In this document: positions 36,727 to 45,004 of the stretch, one piece after another
Numbering within the stretch: position 1 is the first letter of the stretch
How the letters are laid out: every line of letters begins with the position of its first letter
Source of the DNA: Acidobacteriota bacterium
Lineage (GTDB): Bacteria; Acidobacteriota; Blastocatellia; RBC074
Assembly: GCA_018268995.1 (NCBI GenBank)
Contig: JAFDVL010000020.1
Span: 1 to 63,516, forward strand
DNA length: 63,516 nucleotides
Direction: 5' to 3'
Made by a program: the position numbers and the translations under genes
Notes under the pieces: model-generated
Databases searched by the model: none
What the model was told of the DNA's origin: nothing
Seen by the model: only the letters and a program-made list of their open reading frames with translations

Positions 36727-37503
36727 TTATTTCAGCTTGAACTTATAACCCAGAGAGATGACCAGATTCCCTGTATGGCTCGTGCCGTTCTTGACGCCAT
36801 CTTTTTGAACGGCAACGAAGCCGTAAGAAACCCGAACATCTACAAAAAATCTGTTTCCTTTGCCGGGAAGATCAATTCCGCCCCCACCTGTGATTCCATA
36901 GTTGTTGTGATGCACATCGTTTTTGATGTCGGTGGTCGCATCAAAGGGAATCGCGGGCAGCGGTTGATTTGCAGGCGGAAGCAGCAACGGCGTTTTGTTT
37001 TTGGATAAATAAATGGTACTGCTGCCACTCGTAATCGTTTTGGCGTTCAGCAATCGTCCGTAATACAACCCGCCAGTTGCATAAATTCTTCGCGTTATCC
37101 CCAACCTGAGTTTGGCCAGCACCGGGATTTCCAGATAATTCAACACGGCTACATTCTTGAATTCTCCGAAGTAATACACGCCTGTCGGCAACGACGGTAA
37201 GCCGGGCACAGCTCTGGTAATGGGTTGCACGCCTTCGCGCACGCCACCCTGTCCCGCGTAATTAATTTCAGGCTGGATGGAAAAACGGTTGTGAATGGGA
37301 ATTTCGGCGAAGGCCCCGAAGTTGGGGGCAACACGGGCGCGATAATCCTTGCTGACTTCATTGTCGCCGCTGCTGACAAGGCTTGGAATACTAATTCCAC
37401 CTTTGACGCCAATGTGGGAATCCTGTGCCTTTATTGAGGAACCACCAATCGTCAAACAAAAGAGCAGGCTAAGAAAAACAATGCGTGCTTTAGACATAAA
37501 CAC
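36727..37503 (-). CDS. PorT-like outer-membrane beta-barrel protein
   Basis: 258 residues. GGGAGGTG precedes the ATG and a signal peptide follows (about 1-26, ending IKAQ). The mature part is alternating beta strands with PorT/OMP_b-brl_2 features: GVKGGISIPSLVS, FGAFAEIPIHNRFSIQPEINYAGQGG, YLEIPVLAKLRLG and a final strand VISLGYKFKLK. It would be a small monomeric barrel in the outer membrane of unknown substrate. It is monocistronic with a palindrome in its leader (37515-37530). Confidence 0.88.
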   Translation of the reverse strand: MFMSKARIVFLSLLFCLTIGGSSIKAQDSHIGVKGGISIPSLVSSGDNEVSKDYRARVAPNFGAFAEIPIHNRFSIQPEINYAGQGGVREGVQPITRAVPGLPSLPTGVYYFGEFKNVAVLNYLEIPVLAKLRLGITRRIYATGGLYYGRLLNAKTITSGSSTIYLSKNKTPLLLPPANQPLPAIPFDATTDIKNDVHHNNYGITGGGGIDLPGKGNRFFVDVRVSYGFVAVQKDGVKNGTSHTGNLVISLGYKFKLK

Positions 37504-37514
37504 CTCCCTGCCAG

Positions 37515-37530
37515 GTTCATCTGGATGAAC
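37515..37530. promoter_or_regulatory. Palindrome in the leader of the PorT-like gene
   Basis: GTTCATC-TG-GATGAAC, a 16-base near-perfect dyad just upstream of the ribosome-binding site. It could be an operator or an RNA hairpin that hides the leader. Confidence 0.35.
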
Positions 37531-37633
37531 TTTCTGGGTCTCAAAGATCCCTTTTGTCTAAAAAGCCAGCTGTTTTGCCGTGTCTGACGAAACGCCTGTG
37601 GCACGGTGACGGAAGGAATTGGGGAGAGTGATA

Positions 37634-38809
37634 CTATAGCTTTTCCGGCCTTGCTCCGCCAATTAAAAAGGCCCCCAAACGAACATGCTGCCCTGTACTT
37701 TTCGCACTTTTTTCGCCTTTGACGCGAATCGTCAGCTTGTGTTCGCCGTAGGATAAGCCGCCCGCCAAAATCCGTGTCGCAATATGTGCTTCTTTGTCGT
37801 ACGCATCAATCTGTCGGAGCGGTTCTGGTGCGGGCTTGCCATCAATCAGGCATTCGAGGATTCCGGCATCAGGCCCCATCCGAAAGGTCAGCCCGACGAC
37901 TGTTCCCTCGAATGTTGCGGTGATTTCCGCGTTGGCTTTATCGCTGACCAGCAGGGAAGCCGGGAGCATTTTGTCGGTGGTCGTTTCGATTTTCCAGTTG
38001 GAATTATGTGCTATTTCGACAAATGCTTTCAGTTCGCCGTACGTCATTTCGTCGCTGAGCAATGGCATGGGCAACACTTTGATCGGCGCGGAAGGCGGCA
38101 ACTTTTCCTGCTCAGAAAGAAATTCGATGATTTGATTGGCGTAGAATTTATGCCCTTCGTCATTGGGATTGACGCCATCTTTGCTCAAGGCGGCAAAACT
38201 GGAATTGTTTATTTCGAGAGATTTCCAGAATGAATCCTGCAAGTTCAAGGCAGGCAAATGATAAAAACTGGCAATGGCTTCGTGCCAATCAACGCGCGCG
38301 CTACGATTGGCGTTCGTGGTGTATAGCAAAACAATTTCCGGCGGTTGTGACACGGCCAGCAATTGGCGCACGATGCCTTCAATGGATTTTTTGACGGCAT
38401 CTTCTGATTCGCCGCTATCGCTCACGGCAAATTCCAGAAAGACCAGATCAGGTTTGTATTCGACAACATCGCGGCGTGCGCGAATGGCTCCGTAAATCGA
38501 ACCCGTGCCCGCCACCGTGGCATTCAGCTCATTAAACCGAGATTTCGGAAAGCGATTGCGCAGCCAGGTATTCACTAAGGCACGATAGGAGGTTTTATTC
38601 GGATCGCTGGCACCGAGGCCTTGCGAAATGGAGCCGCCGAGGTACGCGACAGAAATGGTTTTGCCTGCGCGCAATTTATCAAAGAAAAGCCCAATGTTAC
38701 GTCGCGCCGGAGTCTCCTGCGCTGCGGATTGCGTGGCGGCAGAATGTGTAGAGGCCAGCAAAGCCAGCAAGAAAAATGAGCAGGTGATACGAATGGCGCG
38801 ATGGATCAT
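37634..38809 (-). CDS. Secreted SGNH/GDSL-fold hydrolase with altered block III
   Basis: 391 residues from the ATG at 38809, chosen because GGGAGGAAAA lies about 9 bases upstream. The signal peptide is about 1-25. The SGNH domain (about 50-235) has the nucleophile Ser60 in YLGGSISQG and the Asp217/His220 pair in NPNDEGHKFY. The block III Asn that helps form the oxyanion hole in this family (usually VND) is Ser130 (LEFAVSDSGE). A C-terminal beta domain (about 245-390) resembles a carbohydrate-binding jelly roll. It is probably an esterase acting on cell-wall or environmental polysaccharide. Confidence 0.85.
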   Translation of the reverse strand: MIHRAIRITCSFFLLALLASTHSAATQSAAQETPARRNIGLFFDKLRAGKTISVAYLGGSISQGLGASDPNKTSYRALVNTWLRNRFPKSRFNELNATVAGTGSIYGAIRARRDVVEYKPDLVFLEFAVSDSGESEDAVKKSIEGIVRQLLAVSQPPEIVLLYTTNANRSARVDWHEAIASFYHLPALNLQDSFWKSLEINNSSFAALSKDGVNPNDEGHKFYANQIIEFLSEQEKLPPSAPIKVLPMPLLSDEMTYGELKAFVEIAHNSNWKIETTTDKMLPASLLVSDKANAEITATFEGTVVGLTFRMGPDAGILECLIDGKPAPEPLRQIDAYDKEAHIATRILAGGLSYGEHKLTIRVKGEKSAKSTGQHVRLGAFLIGGARPEKL

Positions 38810-38932
38810 TATAAGTTTTCCTCCCAAAGTGATGGTCGCACGCGAGGCCTCTCGTGCTACATTGCCTGTATAAACTAAACACGATGAGCTGATTATGCAA
38901 AAGAATTTTGCAGGAGCAAGCCAGAACCCACA

Positions 38933-40246
38933 ATGAGTGAACTCTCAGATCGCCCACAACCTGGGCTGCGGCGGTTGCTTAGCGCCATCACGGTTGATCC
39001 GACCCCGCTTTATATTTCGCGTGATTATCGTCTGCTTTTTATTGGCCAGGCGGTTTCTGCTTTTGGCTCGATGATGACCTACGCGGTTTTGCCCTGGCAG
39101 ATGTACCAAATCACGAAGTCCTCTTTTGCCGTCGGCATGATCGGTGTGACGGAATTTCTGCCGATGTTCATCTTCGCATTTATCGGTGGAGCGTTAGCCG
39201 ACGCGATAGACCGCCGCCGCCTGATCATCATTACCGAAGTCGCGATGACGCTGTGTGTTGGCGGATGGCTGGTTAATGCGATGTTGCCACAGCCGAAAGC
39301 CTGGGTTTTGTTTGTGATTGCCGCTGTGTTTTCTGCGATGGGCAGTCTGCAACGTCCGGCGCGCGAGGCTTTGTTGCCGCGCCTTCTGCCTTCGGAACAG
39401 ATGGCTGCGGCTGCCGCGCTCGGCTCTTTGCGTTACACGGTTGCAGCGATTGTTGGCCCAGCCATTGGCGGAGTGCTGGCGGTCAGCCTTGGCGCTGGCC
39501 TTGCCTACGCGATTGATTTCGCGACGTTCCTCATTTCGCTGGTCTGTTTGCTGCAAATGCGAACGGTGCCACCGCCCGAAAATGCGGATGACGTAAGCTG
39601 GCAATCCATTCTGGATGGGCTGCGCTATGCCTGGGGGCGCAAGGAATTGCTTGGGACGTATCTGATAGACATTAATGCCATGTTTTTCGGCATGCCGATG
39701 GCGTTGTTTCCTGCGATGGCGGAAAGCTTTGGCAATGCTTCGGTCGGGCTGTTTTATGCGATGCCTGCGGTCGGCGCATTCTTTGCTTCCCTGCTTTCAG
39801 GCTGGACGAAAGAAGTGAATAAACACGGGCTGGCCATCATCCTTGCTGCTTCAGTCTGGGGACTGGCAATTATCGCTTTTGGATTGGCCACAAACTTATG
39901 GCTGGCGATGTTCTTTCTCGCCCTGGCTGGCGCTGCGGACATGATCAGTGGACTGTTTCGGATGGTGATTTGGAATCAAACCATCCCCGATCATTTGCGA
40001 GGCCGTTTGGCAGGCATCGAATTGATTAGCTATGCCTCAGGCCCGATGCTGGGCAACGCTGAAGCGGGCATTGTGGCCAGCCTGTTCAGCGTGCGCAGTT
40101 CGGTCATATCGGGCGGGGTTTTATGTGTGCTTGGCTCAGTTGTTTTGGCTGCCTTATTGCCTTCGTTTTTACGCTACGACGGACAGGAAGGGCTGGCGCG
40201 CAAACGGACGGAAGAGCAGAATCGAACTGCAATGCAGGAAAGTTGA
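38933..40246 (+). CDS. MFS transporter (EntS-like, MFS_3 family)
   Basis: 437 residues with about twelve membrane helices. YRLLFIGQAVSAFGSMMTYAVLPWQMYQIT is the first helix, and the loop 2-3 motif reads GGALADAIDRRRLI. LQRPAREALLPRLLP is typical of the enterobactin-exporter-like MFS_3 group. Members export siderophores, drugs or macrolides; the substrate here is unknown. It is divergent from the SGNH gene, with 123 bases between them. Confidence 0.92.
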   Translation: MSELSDRPQPGLRRLLSAITVDPTPLYISRDYRLLFIGQAVSAFGSMMTYAVLPWQMYQITKSSFAVGMIGVTEFLPMFIFAFIGGALADAIDRRRLIIITEVAMTLCVGGWLVNAMLPQPKAWVLFVIAAVFSAMGSLQRPAREALLPRLLPSEQMAAAAALGSLRYTVAAIVGPAIGGVLAVSLGAGLAYAIDFATFLISLVCLLQMRTVPPPENADDVSWQSILDGLRYAWGRKELLGTYLIDINAMFFGMPMALFPAMAESFGNASVGLFYAMPAVGAFFASLLSGWTKEVNKHGLAIILAASVWGLAIIAFGLATNLWLAMFFLALAGAADMISGLFRMVIWNQTIPDHLRGRLAGIELISYASGPMLGNAEAGIVASLFSVRSSVISGGVLCVLGSVVLAALLPSFLRYDGQEGLARKRTEEQNRTAMQES

Positions 40247-40547
40247 CAGATCACAGATGAATGTTTAGACTCGCCCCAGCTCACAGTTCTTCTCACACTG
40301 GCAAAACAAATCATGAGAACTGCGAAAAGACGCTGAGGAGTAGCAGACGTTGTTTCAAGGCGATGCTTTGTCTGAAGGTCGCAGGCAAAACATACGTCTA
40401 ATTTACCCATCAGTCTTGTCTGGCGCTGAAGCAGGCGATAACTGACGAGACCTGAATTCTTCCAAATCGAAACGATACTAAAAAGTAATTTTCATAGATG
40501 TAAGCCCAAAGTCCCGGTAGAGGACTGTAAAGGATAGATATAATTTT
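40247..40547. other. 301-base intergenic region before the P-domain gene
   Basis: No gene seen. An inverted pair CAGTTCT (40284-40290) / AGAACTG (40316-40322) follows the MFS gene but has no T-run, so it is a weak terminator candidate at best. Close to the downstream start lies AGTCCCGGTAGAGGACT (40510-40526), a 5-bp hairpin. Confidence 0.4.
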
Positions 40548-43250
40548 ATGACACGCACCACACACCAAGGGATCAGGATCACTGTCTTCATCCTGTCTTT
40601 GACCTGCGCTGTTTTTCTGTTGGCGCAAACCTCTCACTTCAAAAAGATCACATCTCAATTCAGCGCAAAACCAACGGCTGCGAAAACACTTGACGCCGGA
40701 AGCCCAGCAACGAAATCACCTGCTGCGAATTCCTCCCCAGCGGCGAGTGCTACTTTCCAGGATGACGAGAATGACCCTGCCAAAGAAGCAAAATATACTC
40801 GCATGAAAGAGTTGCGGGCGTTGGTAGAATCGCTGGAAGCAAAGCAAAAGGATGAGCCGAATAACGCCAGCCTGGAAGATCAAATCGCCGCTGCTGGCAA
40901 GGAGTACAACGAGATTTCCAAGAGTCTGGGGGGCGACCATCCGCCGCAGGAAGAATCTTCTTTCACGGCGGCAAGCGCCGCGACTCCACGCAATGCGACG
41001 ACCAATAGTTTGGCTGGCCGTCGAGCAAGCACAGAGGTCTTTCCCGCAAATAACATTTGCAACACGGCATCCAGCACTTTTACCGATGATCCTGTGCCGA
41101 ATGTTGCGATCCCGAATCTGAACCTGCTGAATCCGGTGATCCGCAATATCAATGTTTCCGGGATGGGGAACTACCTGTGGGATGTGGACATCAAAACGTT
41201 TATCACGCACACGAATAGCGCGGATTTGGATGTGTATCTGGTTTCTCCCGCTGGCACGATTGTCACCTTGACAACGGATAATGGCGGCACCAATGACAAT
41301 GTTTTTAATGGCACGCTCTTTGATGATCAAGCTGCGACACCTGTGACCGATTTTGGTTTTGCCAACAACGTAGTTGCCACGCCCGTGCAGCCGGAAGAAG
41401 CAATGGGCGCGTTCATTGGCGAAAACCCGAATGGCACATGGCAACTTTTCATTTACGATGACGCTGCTTCCAATACAGGCCAGTTTGATAAGCTGGAACT
41501 TACGATCACCACGTTTGCCATTGCACCGGTCGAAGTTACCTCCGGCGCGTACGCAAACAACACTCCGCAGGCGATTCCAAATCCGGGCGTGATTTCCTCC
41601 ACGATCAACGTCGCAGGCGCAGGGGCCACCATCAGCAAAGTGGTTTTAGTCACAAACGTACCGCATCAAAAAAGCGATGATCTGGATATCACGCTAACTT
41701 CGCCGCAGGGCCGGACAGTTACGATCACGACCGATAACCCGGATTTTCTCGGCTTAAATTACAACAACGTTTTTGCTGGCACCCGGTGGTTTGATCGTGC
41801 CGGACCTGGGTTTCTGGAGATTGGTGCGGTGACGGATGAAGTCTATTTTTTTGGTGTCTTGAAGCAAGTCGCTGTCCCGGAAGGCGCAATGGCTGCATTC
41901 AATGGGCAAAATCCTAATGGCACCTGGACGTTGCAAGTGCGAGATGATTCCACCAACAGCCGCTCTGGATCGCTGCAAAACTGGTCATTGATTATTTCCA
42001 CAATCAATTGCACTGCACCGAACACTGTCGTCACATTGGCTGATCCGTTGGTTTGTCTGGGGCCAAATGGAATTGTGGCGGTCAACGCAACGGTCACGAA
42101 TAATAACCCGGTCGCGGTCAACGCCAATTTTTCTGCGGCCTTGCCCCCAACCTTAATCGGATTGCCGGGAACGGGTGTCGCGTCTCTCAACCAGCCTGCC
42201 TTAATCGTGACGGCGAACGGTGTCACATGGAATGGGCCATTGCAACCCGGACAAACTGTAACCATCACGTACAAGGCACAGATTGCAGCGGGAACGCCAA
42301 ATGGCAGTCAGGTGTGTATTGATTCGCAAACCAGTTTTGATGGAGCGCCGCCAGCTACGGTTCGGGCGTGCGAAACATTGGATTGTCCGGTTGGGCCGGT
42401 GAACGCTCAGGTCACGGATCAAAAAGCCGGGTCGGTTTTGGTGTTTCCTTACTACGTCTCGAAAGTTTCCGAGCAGAAAGACACCCGGATGACGATCAGC
42501 AATATCGGAGATGCTGCCGCAACCGTGCATCTGTTTTTTATTGATGGCCTGACGTGCAATCAATCCGACCAATTTCTGTGCTTAACGCCGAACGCGAATT
42601 TTAGCTTTAAAGCCTCAGAATACGACCCCGAAACTACAGGCTGGGTGCTGGCGGTCGCGGTTGATGCCCAGGGCCGCCCCGTACAGTACAACGGCTTGAT
42701 CGGCAATGCGTTCGTGAATGATGGAAATTACGTGGATAATTACGGAGCAGAAAGCTTCCGCGCCAATTCTCCACTGGTCGCAACCATCACGGATAATGCG
42801 GCGCGCTTGTTCTTTGACGGAGCCAGCTATGATGCCGTCCCAAATCAATTTGCCGTCGAAATCCAAAGCCCGCTGGATGCGCCGAGTCAGCGCGTCGTGA
42901 CAACCAGCCTGAGCGGAAATGTGATCACGGGCCAACTGACGGGGGCCGCACAGGTGGGAACCGCATTGGTGTACAACGGGAATGAAAAGCCGTTTGGCAG
43001 CTTCAGTGCGTGGTTGAATGGCAATTGTCAGGCCAGTGCAACCATTACCTCTACCAGCCCACGTGTTCCGAACGGAATGGCACAAATGATTCCCACCGGA
43101 CAGGTCGGCACGTTGAAATTCAATGTGGGGGCGGCAGTCGGATTGATCCTGACGCCACGCACTGCGGCCTGGCGTGGGATTCGGACACTGCACAAAACTG
43201 CGCTCACAACAACGACCATCACCATTCCGATTCTGACGCCGATTTGTTAA
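40548..43250 (+). CDS. Large secreted protein with two proprotein-convertase P-domains
   Basis: 900 residues. A signal peptide (about 1-27) is followed by a charged coiled-coil stretch (about 85-125). Two P-domains (P/Homo B) occupy about 170-322 and 325-487; each has the pattern DLDVYLVSPAGT or DLDITLTSPQGR, then TTDNGG or TTDNPDF, LFDDQA or WFDRAG, and NPNGTWQLFIYDD or NPNGTWTLQVRDD. A DUF11-like Ig domain follows (about 490-610), and the last 280 residues form an unassigned beta-rich region. P-domains normally sit beside subtilase domains, but no protease domain is present, so this looks like a cell-surface binding protein. A clear terminator follows. Confidence 0.85.
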   Translation: MTRTTHQGIRITVFILSLTCAVFLLAQTSHFKKITSQFSAKPTAAKTLDAGSPATKSPAANSSPAASATFQDDENDPAKEAKYTRMKELRALVESLEAKQKDEPNNASLEDQIAAAGKEYNEISKSLGGDHPPQEESSFTAASAATPRNATTNSLAGRRASTEVFPANNICNTASSTFTDDPVPNVAIPNLNLLNPVIRNINVSGMGNYLWDVDIKTFITHTNSADLDVYLVSPAGTIVTLTTDNGGTNDNVFNGTLFDDQAATPVTDFGFANNVVATPVQPEEAMGAFIGENPNGTWQLFIYDDAASNTGQFDKLELTITTFAIAPVEVTSGAYANNTPQAIPNPGVISSTINVAGAGATISKVVLVTNVPHQKSDDLDITLTSPQGRTVTITTDNPDFLGLNYNNVFAGTRWFDRAGPGFLEIGAVTDEVYFFGVLKQVAVPEGAMAAFNGQNPNGTWTLQVRDDSTNSRSGSLQNWSLIISTINCTAPNTVVTLADPLVCLGPNGIVAVNATVTNNNPVAVNANFSAALPPTLIGLPGTGVASLNQPALIVTANGVTWNGPLQPGQTVTITYKAQIAAGTPNGSQVCIDSQTSFDGAPPATVRACETLDCPVGPVNAQVTDQKAGSVLVFPYYVSKVSEQKDTRMTISNIGDAAATVHLFFIDGLTCNQSDQFLCLTPNANFSFKASEYDPETTGWVLAVAVDAQGRPVQYNGLIGNAFVNDGNYVDNYGAESFRANSPLVATITDNAARLFFDGASYDAVPNQFAVEIQSPLDAPSQRVVTTSLSGNVITGQLTGAAQVGTALVYNGNEKPFGSFSAWLNGNCQASATITSTSPRVPNGMAQMIPTGQVGTLKFNVGAAVGLILTPRTAAWRGIRTLHKTALTTTTITIPILTPIC

Positions 43251-43274
43251 GCGAGCAGAGAAGGGAATGACAAT

Positions 43275-43322
43275 CAGCGCCGTTCTCAGGTTTATTGCCT
43301 GAATCGGCGCTTTTAATTTTTC
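43275..43322 (+). terminator. Rho-independent terminator of the P-domain gene
   Basis: AGCGCCG / CGGCGCT stem with an inner CTCAGG/CCTGAA stem, then TTTTAATTTTT. It lies 25 bases after the stop at 43250. Confidence 0.8.
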
Positions 43323-43333
43323 AGGGTGTGCTC

Positions 43334-43362
43334 TTGATTATCGGCTGACATCGTTATAAGAA
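43334..43362 (+). promoter_or_regulatory. Possible promoter of the aldo/keto reductase gene
   Basis: TTGATT (43334-43339), 17-base spacer, TAAGAA (43357-43362). About 55 bases upstream of the start at 43418; the -10 box is weak. Confidence 0.3.
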
Positions 43363-43417
43363 GAGTCGCTCTCTTATTCGCAAAAACAAGCAATTCACTC
43401 ATAAATTCGGAGGATAA

Positions 43418-44362
43418 ATGCAGACACGACAACTCGGAAACAGTGACCTTTACATCACGCCCATCGGCGTTGGGGCGTGGGCGATGGGCGGTGGCGATTG
43501 GGCTTTTGCCTGGGGCGAACAGGACGATCAGGATTCAATCAATGCGATTCGCGCCGCCATTGATGCAGGCATGAACTGGATTGACACCGCGATGGTGTAC
43601 GGGCACGGACATTCAGAACAAGTCGTCGGTCGCACGATTGCCGACCTGAGCAATAAGCCATATGTATTTACGAAATGTTCGCGGTTGCGTGGGCCGGATG
43701 GAGGATTGATCGGTTGCCTGAAAGCTGATTCGATTCGCCAGGAATGCGAACAGAGCCTGCGCAATTTAAATACCGATGTAATTGATCTCTATCAAATTCA
43801 CTGGCCGATGCCTGACGAAGACATTGAGGAAGGTTGGGAAACGTTGACAAAACTGAAGGCCGAAGGCAAGGTGCGAAATATCGGTGTTTCCAATTTCAGT
43901 GCAGCCCAAATGAAGCGCATTCAGCCGATTGCCCCAATCACTTCGCTGCAACCTCCGTATTCCTTGATTCGCCGCGAAATCGAAGCCGAGACGTTGCCGT
44001 TTGTGGCTGAAAATAACATCGGCGTGATCGTTTATTCGCCAATGGCTTCGGGGTTGTTGAGCGGCAAGATGACAAAAGAACGCGTCGAGAATTTCCCGGA
44101 AAATGACTGGCGCAAACGCCGTGATTTCTTTCAGGAACCGCAGCTTTCACGCAATCTCGCCCTCGCCGACAAGCTGAAGGAAATCGGCGCACGACACGGT
44201 CGTACCGCTGGCGAAGCTGCGATTGCGTGGACGCTCCGCCGCCCCGAAGTTACCGGTGCAATCGTTGGCATCCGTACGCCTGAACAAGTTGCTGGTGTCA
44301 TCGGTGCAGGCGAGTGGCGACTGAGTCAGGATGAGATCAACGAAATCGAAGCGATGGCCTAA
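43418..44362 (+). CDS. Aldo/keto reductase
   Basis: 314 residues with CGGAGGATAA before the ATG. The (beta/alpha)8 aldo/keto reductase fold is full length. The catalytic tetrad can be placed: Asp and Tyr in DTAMVYGHGHSE, Lys in PYVFTKCSRL and His in YQIHWPMPD. NIGVSNFSAAQM and the NADPH-binding AIVGIRTPEQV are also characteristic. It reduces aldehydes or ketones with NADPH; the substrate is unknown. It is monocistronic. Confidence 0.93.
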   Translation: MQTRQLGNSDLYITPIGVGAWAMGGGDWAFAWGEQDDQDSINAIRAAIDAGMNWIDTAMVYGHGHSEQVVGRTIADLSNKPYVFTKCSRLRGPDGGLIGCLKADSIRQECEQSLRNLNTDVIDLYQIHWPMPDEDIEEGWETLTKLKAEGKVRNIGVSNFSAAQMKRIQPIAPITSLQPPYSLIRREIEAETLPFVAENNIGVIVYSPMASGLLSGKMTKERVENFPENDWRKRRDFFQEPQLSRNLALADKLKEIGARHGRTAGEAAIAWTLRRPEVTGAIVGIRTPEQVAGVIGAGEWRLSQDEINEIEAMA

Positions 44363-44827
44363 GGAAAGCGTTTCGATCACGAAGTCGTGAGTTGTCTGAA
44401 AGAAGCCTGCCTCAGGAAGGCCATGAACTACTGAGGCTATGGCAGGCTGATTTATCGGCCTTGTCCGCTGGCGATGAGGCCAGCCGTTTGACGGCTGGTG
44501 TCCAAAAGCAACCCATGAAGAAGGGCGCTTCAGCGTTCTTCTTCGTGGGCTTAAGCCAAAAAAGACTGGCTCAGACCTGCTGAAAAGCCCGTTCAAACGG
44601 GCTGGCGCAAGCGGCGAAATCTTGACCAGCCGTCAACGACTGGCCTCAGATTTATACGTAAAAGCCCGCTCGAAGCGGGCTGCACGCCGATCAAGCTGAG
44701 ATTATTTGCGCGGTAAAATTGGGGGAAAGCTTATCGCTTGCGCTCCCGATTGCTGCATATAAATTTGTGGCAATCTAAAAAATCCAGTGCTGCTCCTGAT
44801 CACGTAGTTGCGGGTGGAGGGAACACT
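44363..44827. other. 465-base repeat-rich intergenic region
   Basis: No gene. After the reductase stop it holds TCACGA/TCGTGA, then a stem with AGCCTGCC (44404-44411) against GGCAGGCT (44441-44448) and inner GCCTCAG/CTGAGGC. Next is the nested repeat copy B (44475-44648) and another hairpin AGCCCGC/GCGGGCT (44663-44681). Confidence 0.6.
44475..44648. repeat. Nested multi-hairpin intergenic repeat, copy B
   Basis: Outer arms 44475-44499 (TGAGGCCAGCCGTTTGACGG...) and 44625-44648 are near-perfect inverted copies. Between them, in the same order as copy A, come hairpin 1 at 44517-44544 (GAAGAAGGGCGCT/AGCGTTCTTCTTC), GGCTTAAGCC at 44548-44557 and hairpin 2 at 44587-44602 (GCCCGTT/AACGGGC). The arms share CGTTGACGGCTGG (or its complement) with copy A at 740-764 and 873-897. 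Confidence 0.75.
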
Positions 44828-44998
44828 ATGACCCGCTGGATCGAACAATTGAAAAATGGGCAAATCCCCGTCACCTTTTTCTCAGCACTGACGTTGATCG
44901 TGGCACTGGTCAGCATTGGCTTTGAAGTCGCATTTCTCCTTGATGCACTGGATATGCTTCGGCGCGATTGGCAAACGCTGGTGATGTTGCGATTTTGA
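44828..44998 (+). CDS. Small single-pass membrane protein (56 aa)
   Basis: The ATG at 44828 has a good Shine-Dalgarno (GGAGGG, 7 bases upstream); the frame extends 30 codons further but without such a signal. The protein has an amphipathic N-terminus (MTRWIEQLKNGQIP), one hydrophobic helix (about 18-43, FFSALTLIVALVSIGFEVAF) and a basic C-terminal tail. No family is recognised. It stands alone between the repeat region and the amidohydrolase, which ends 7 bases away on the other strand. Confidence 0.6.
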   Translation: MTRWIEQLKNGQIPVTFFSALTLIVALVSIGFEVAFLLDALDMLRRDWQTLVMLRF

Positions 44999-45004
44999 TT
45001 TCGC

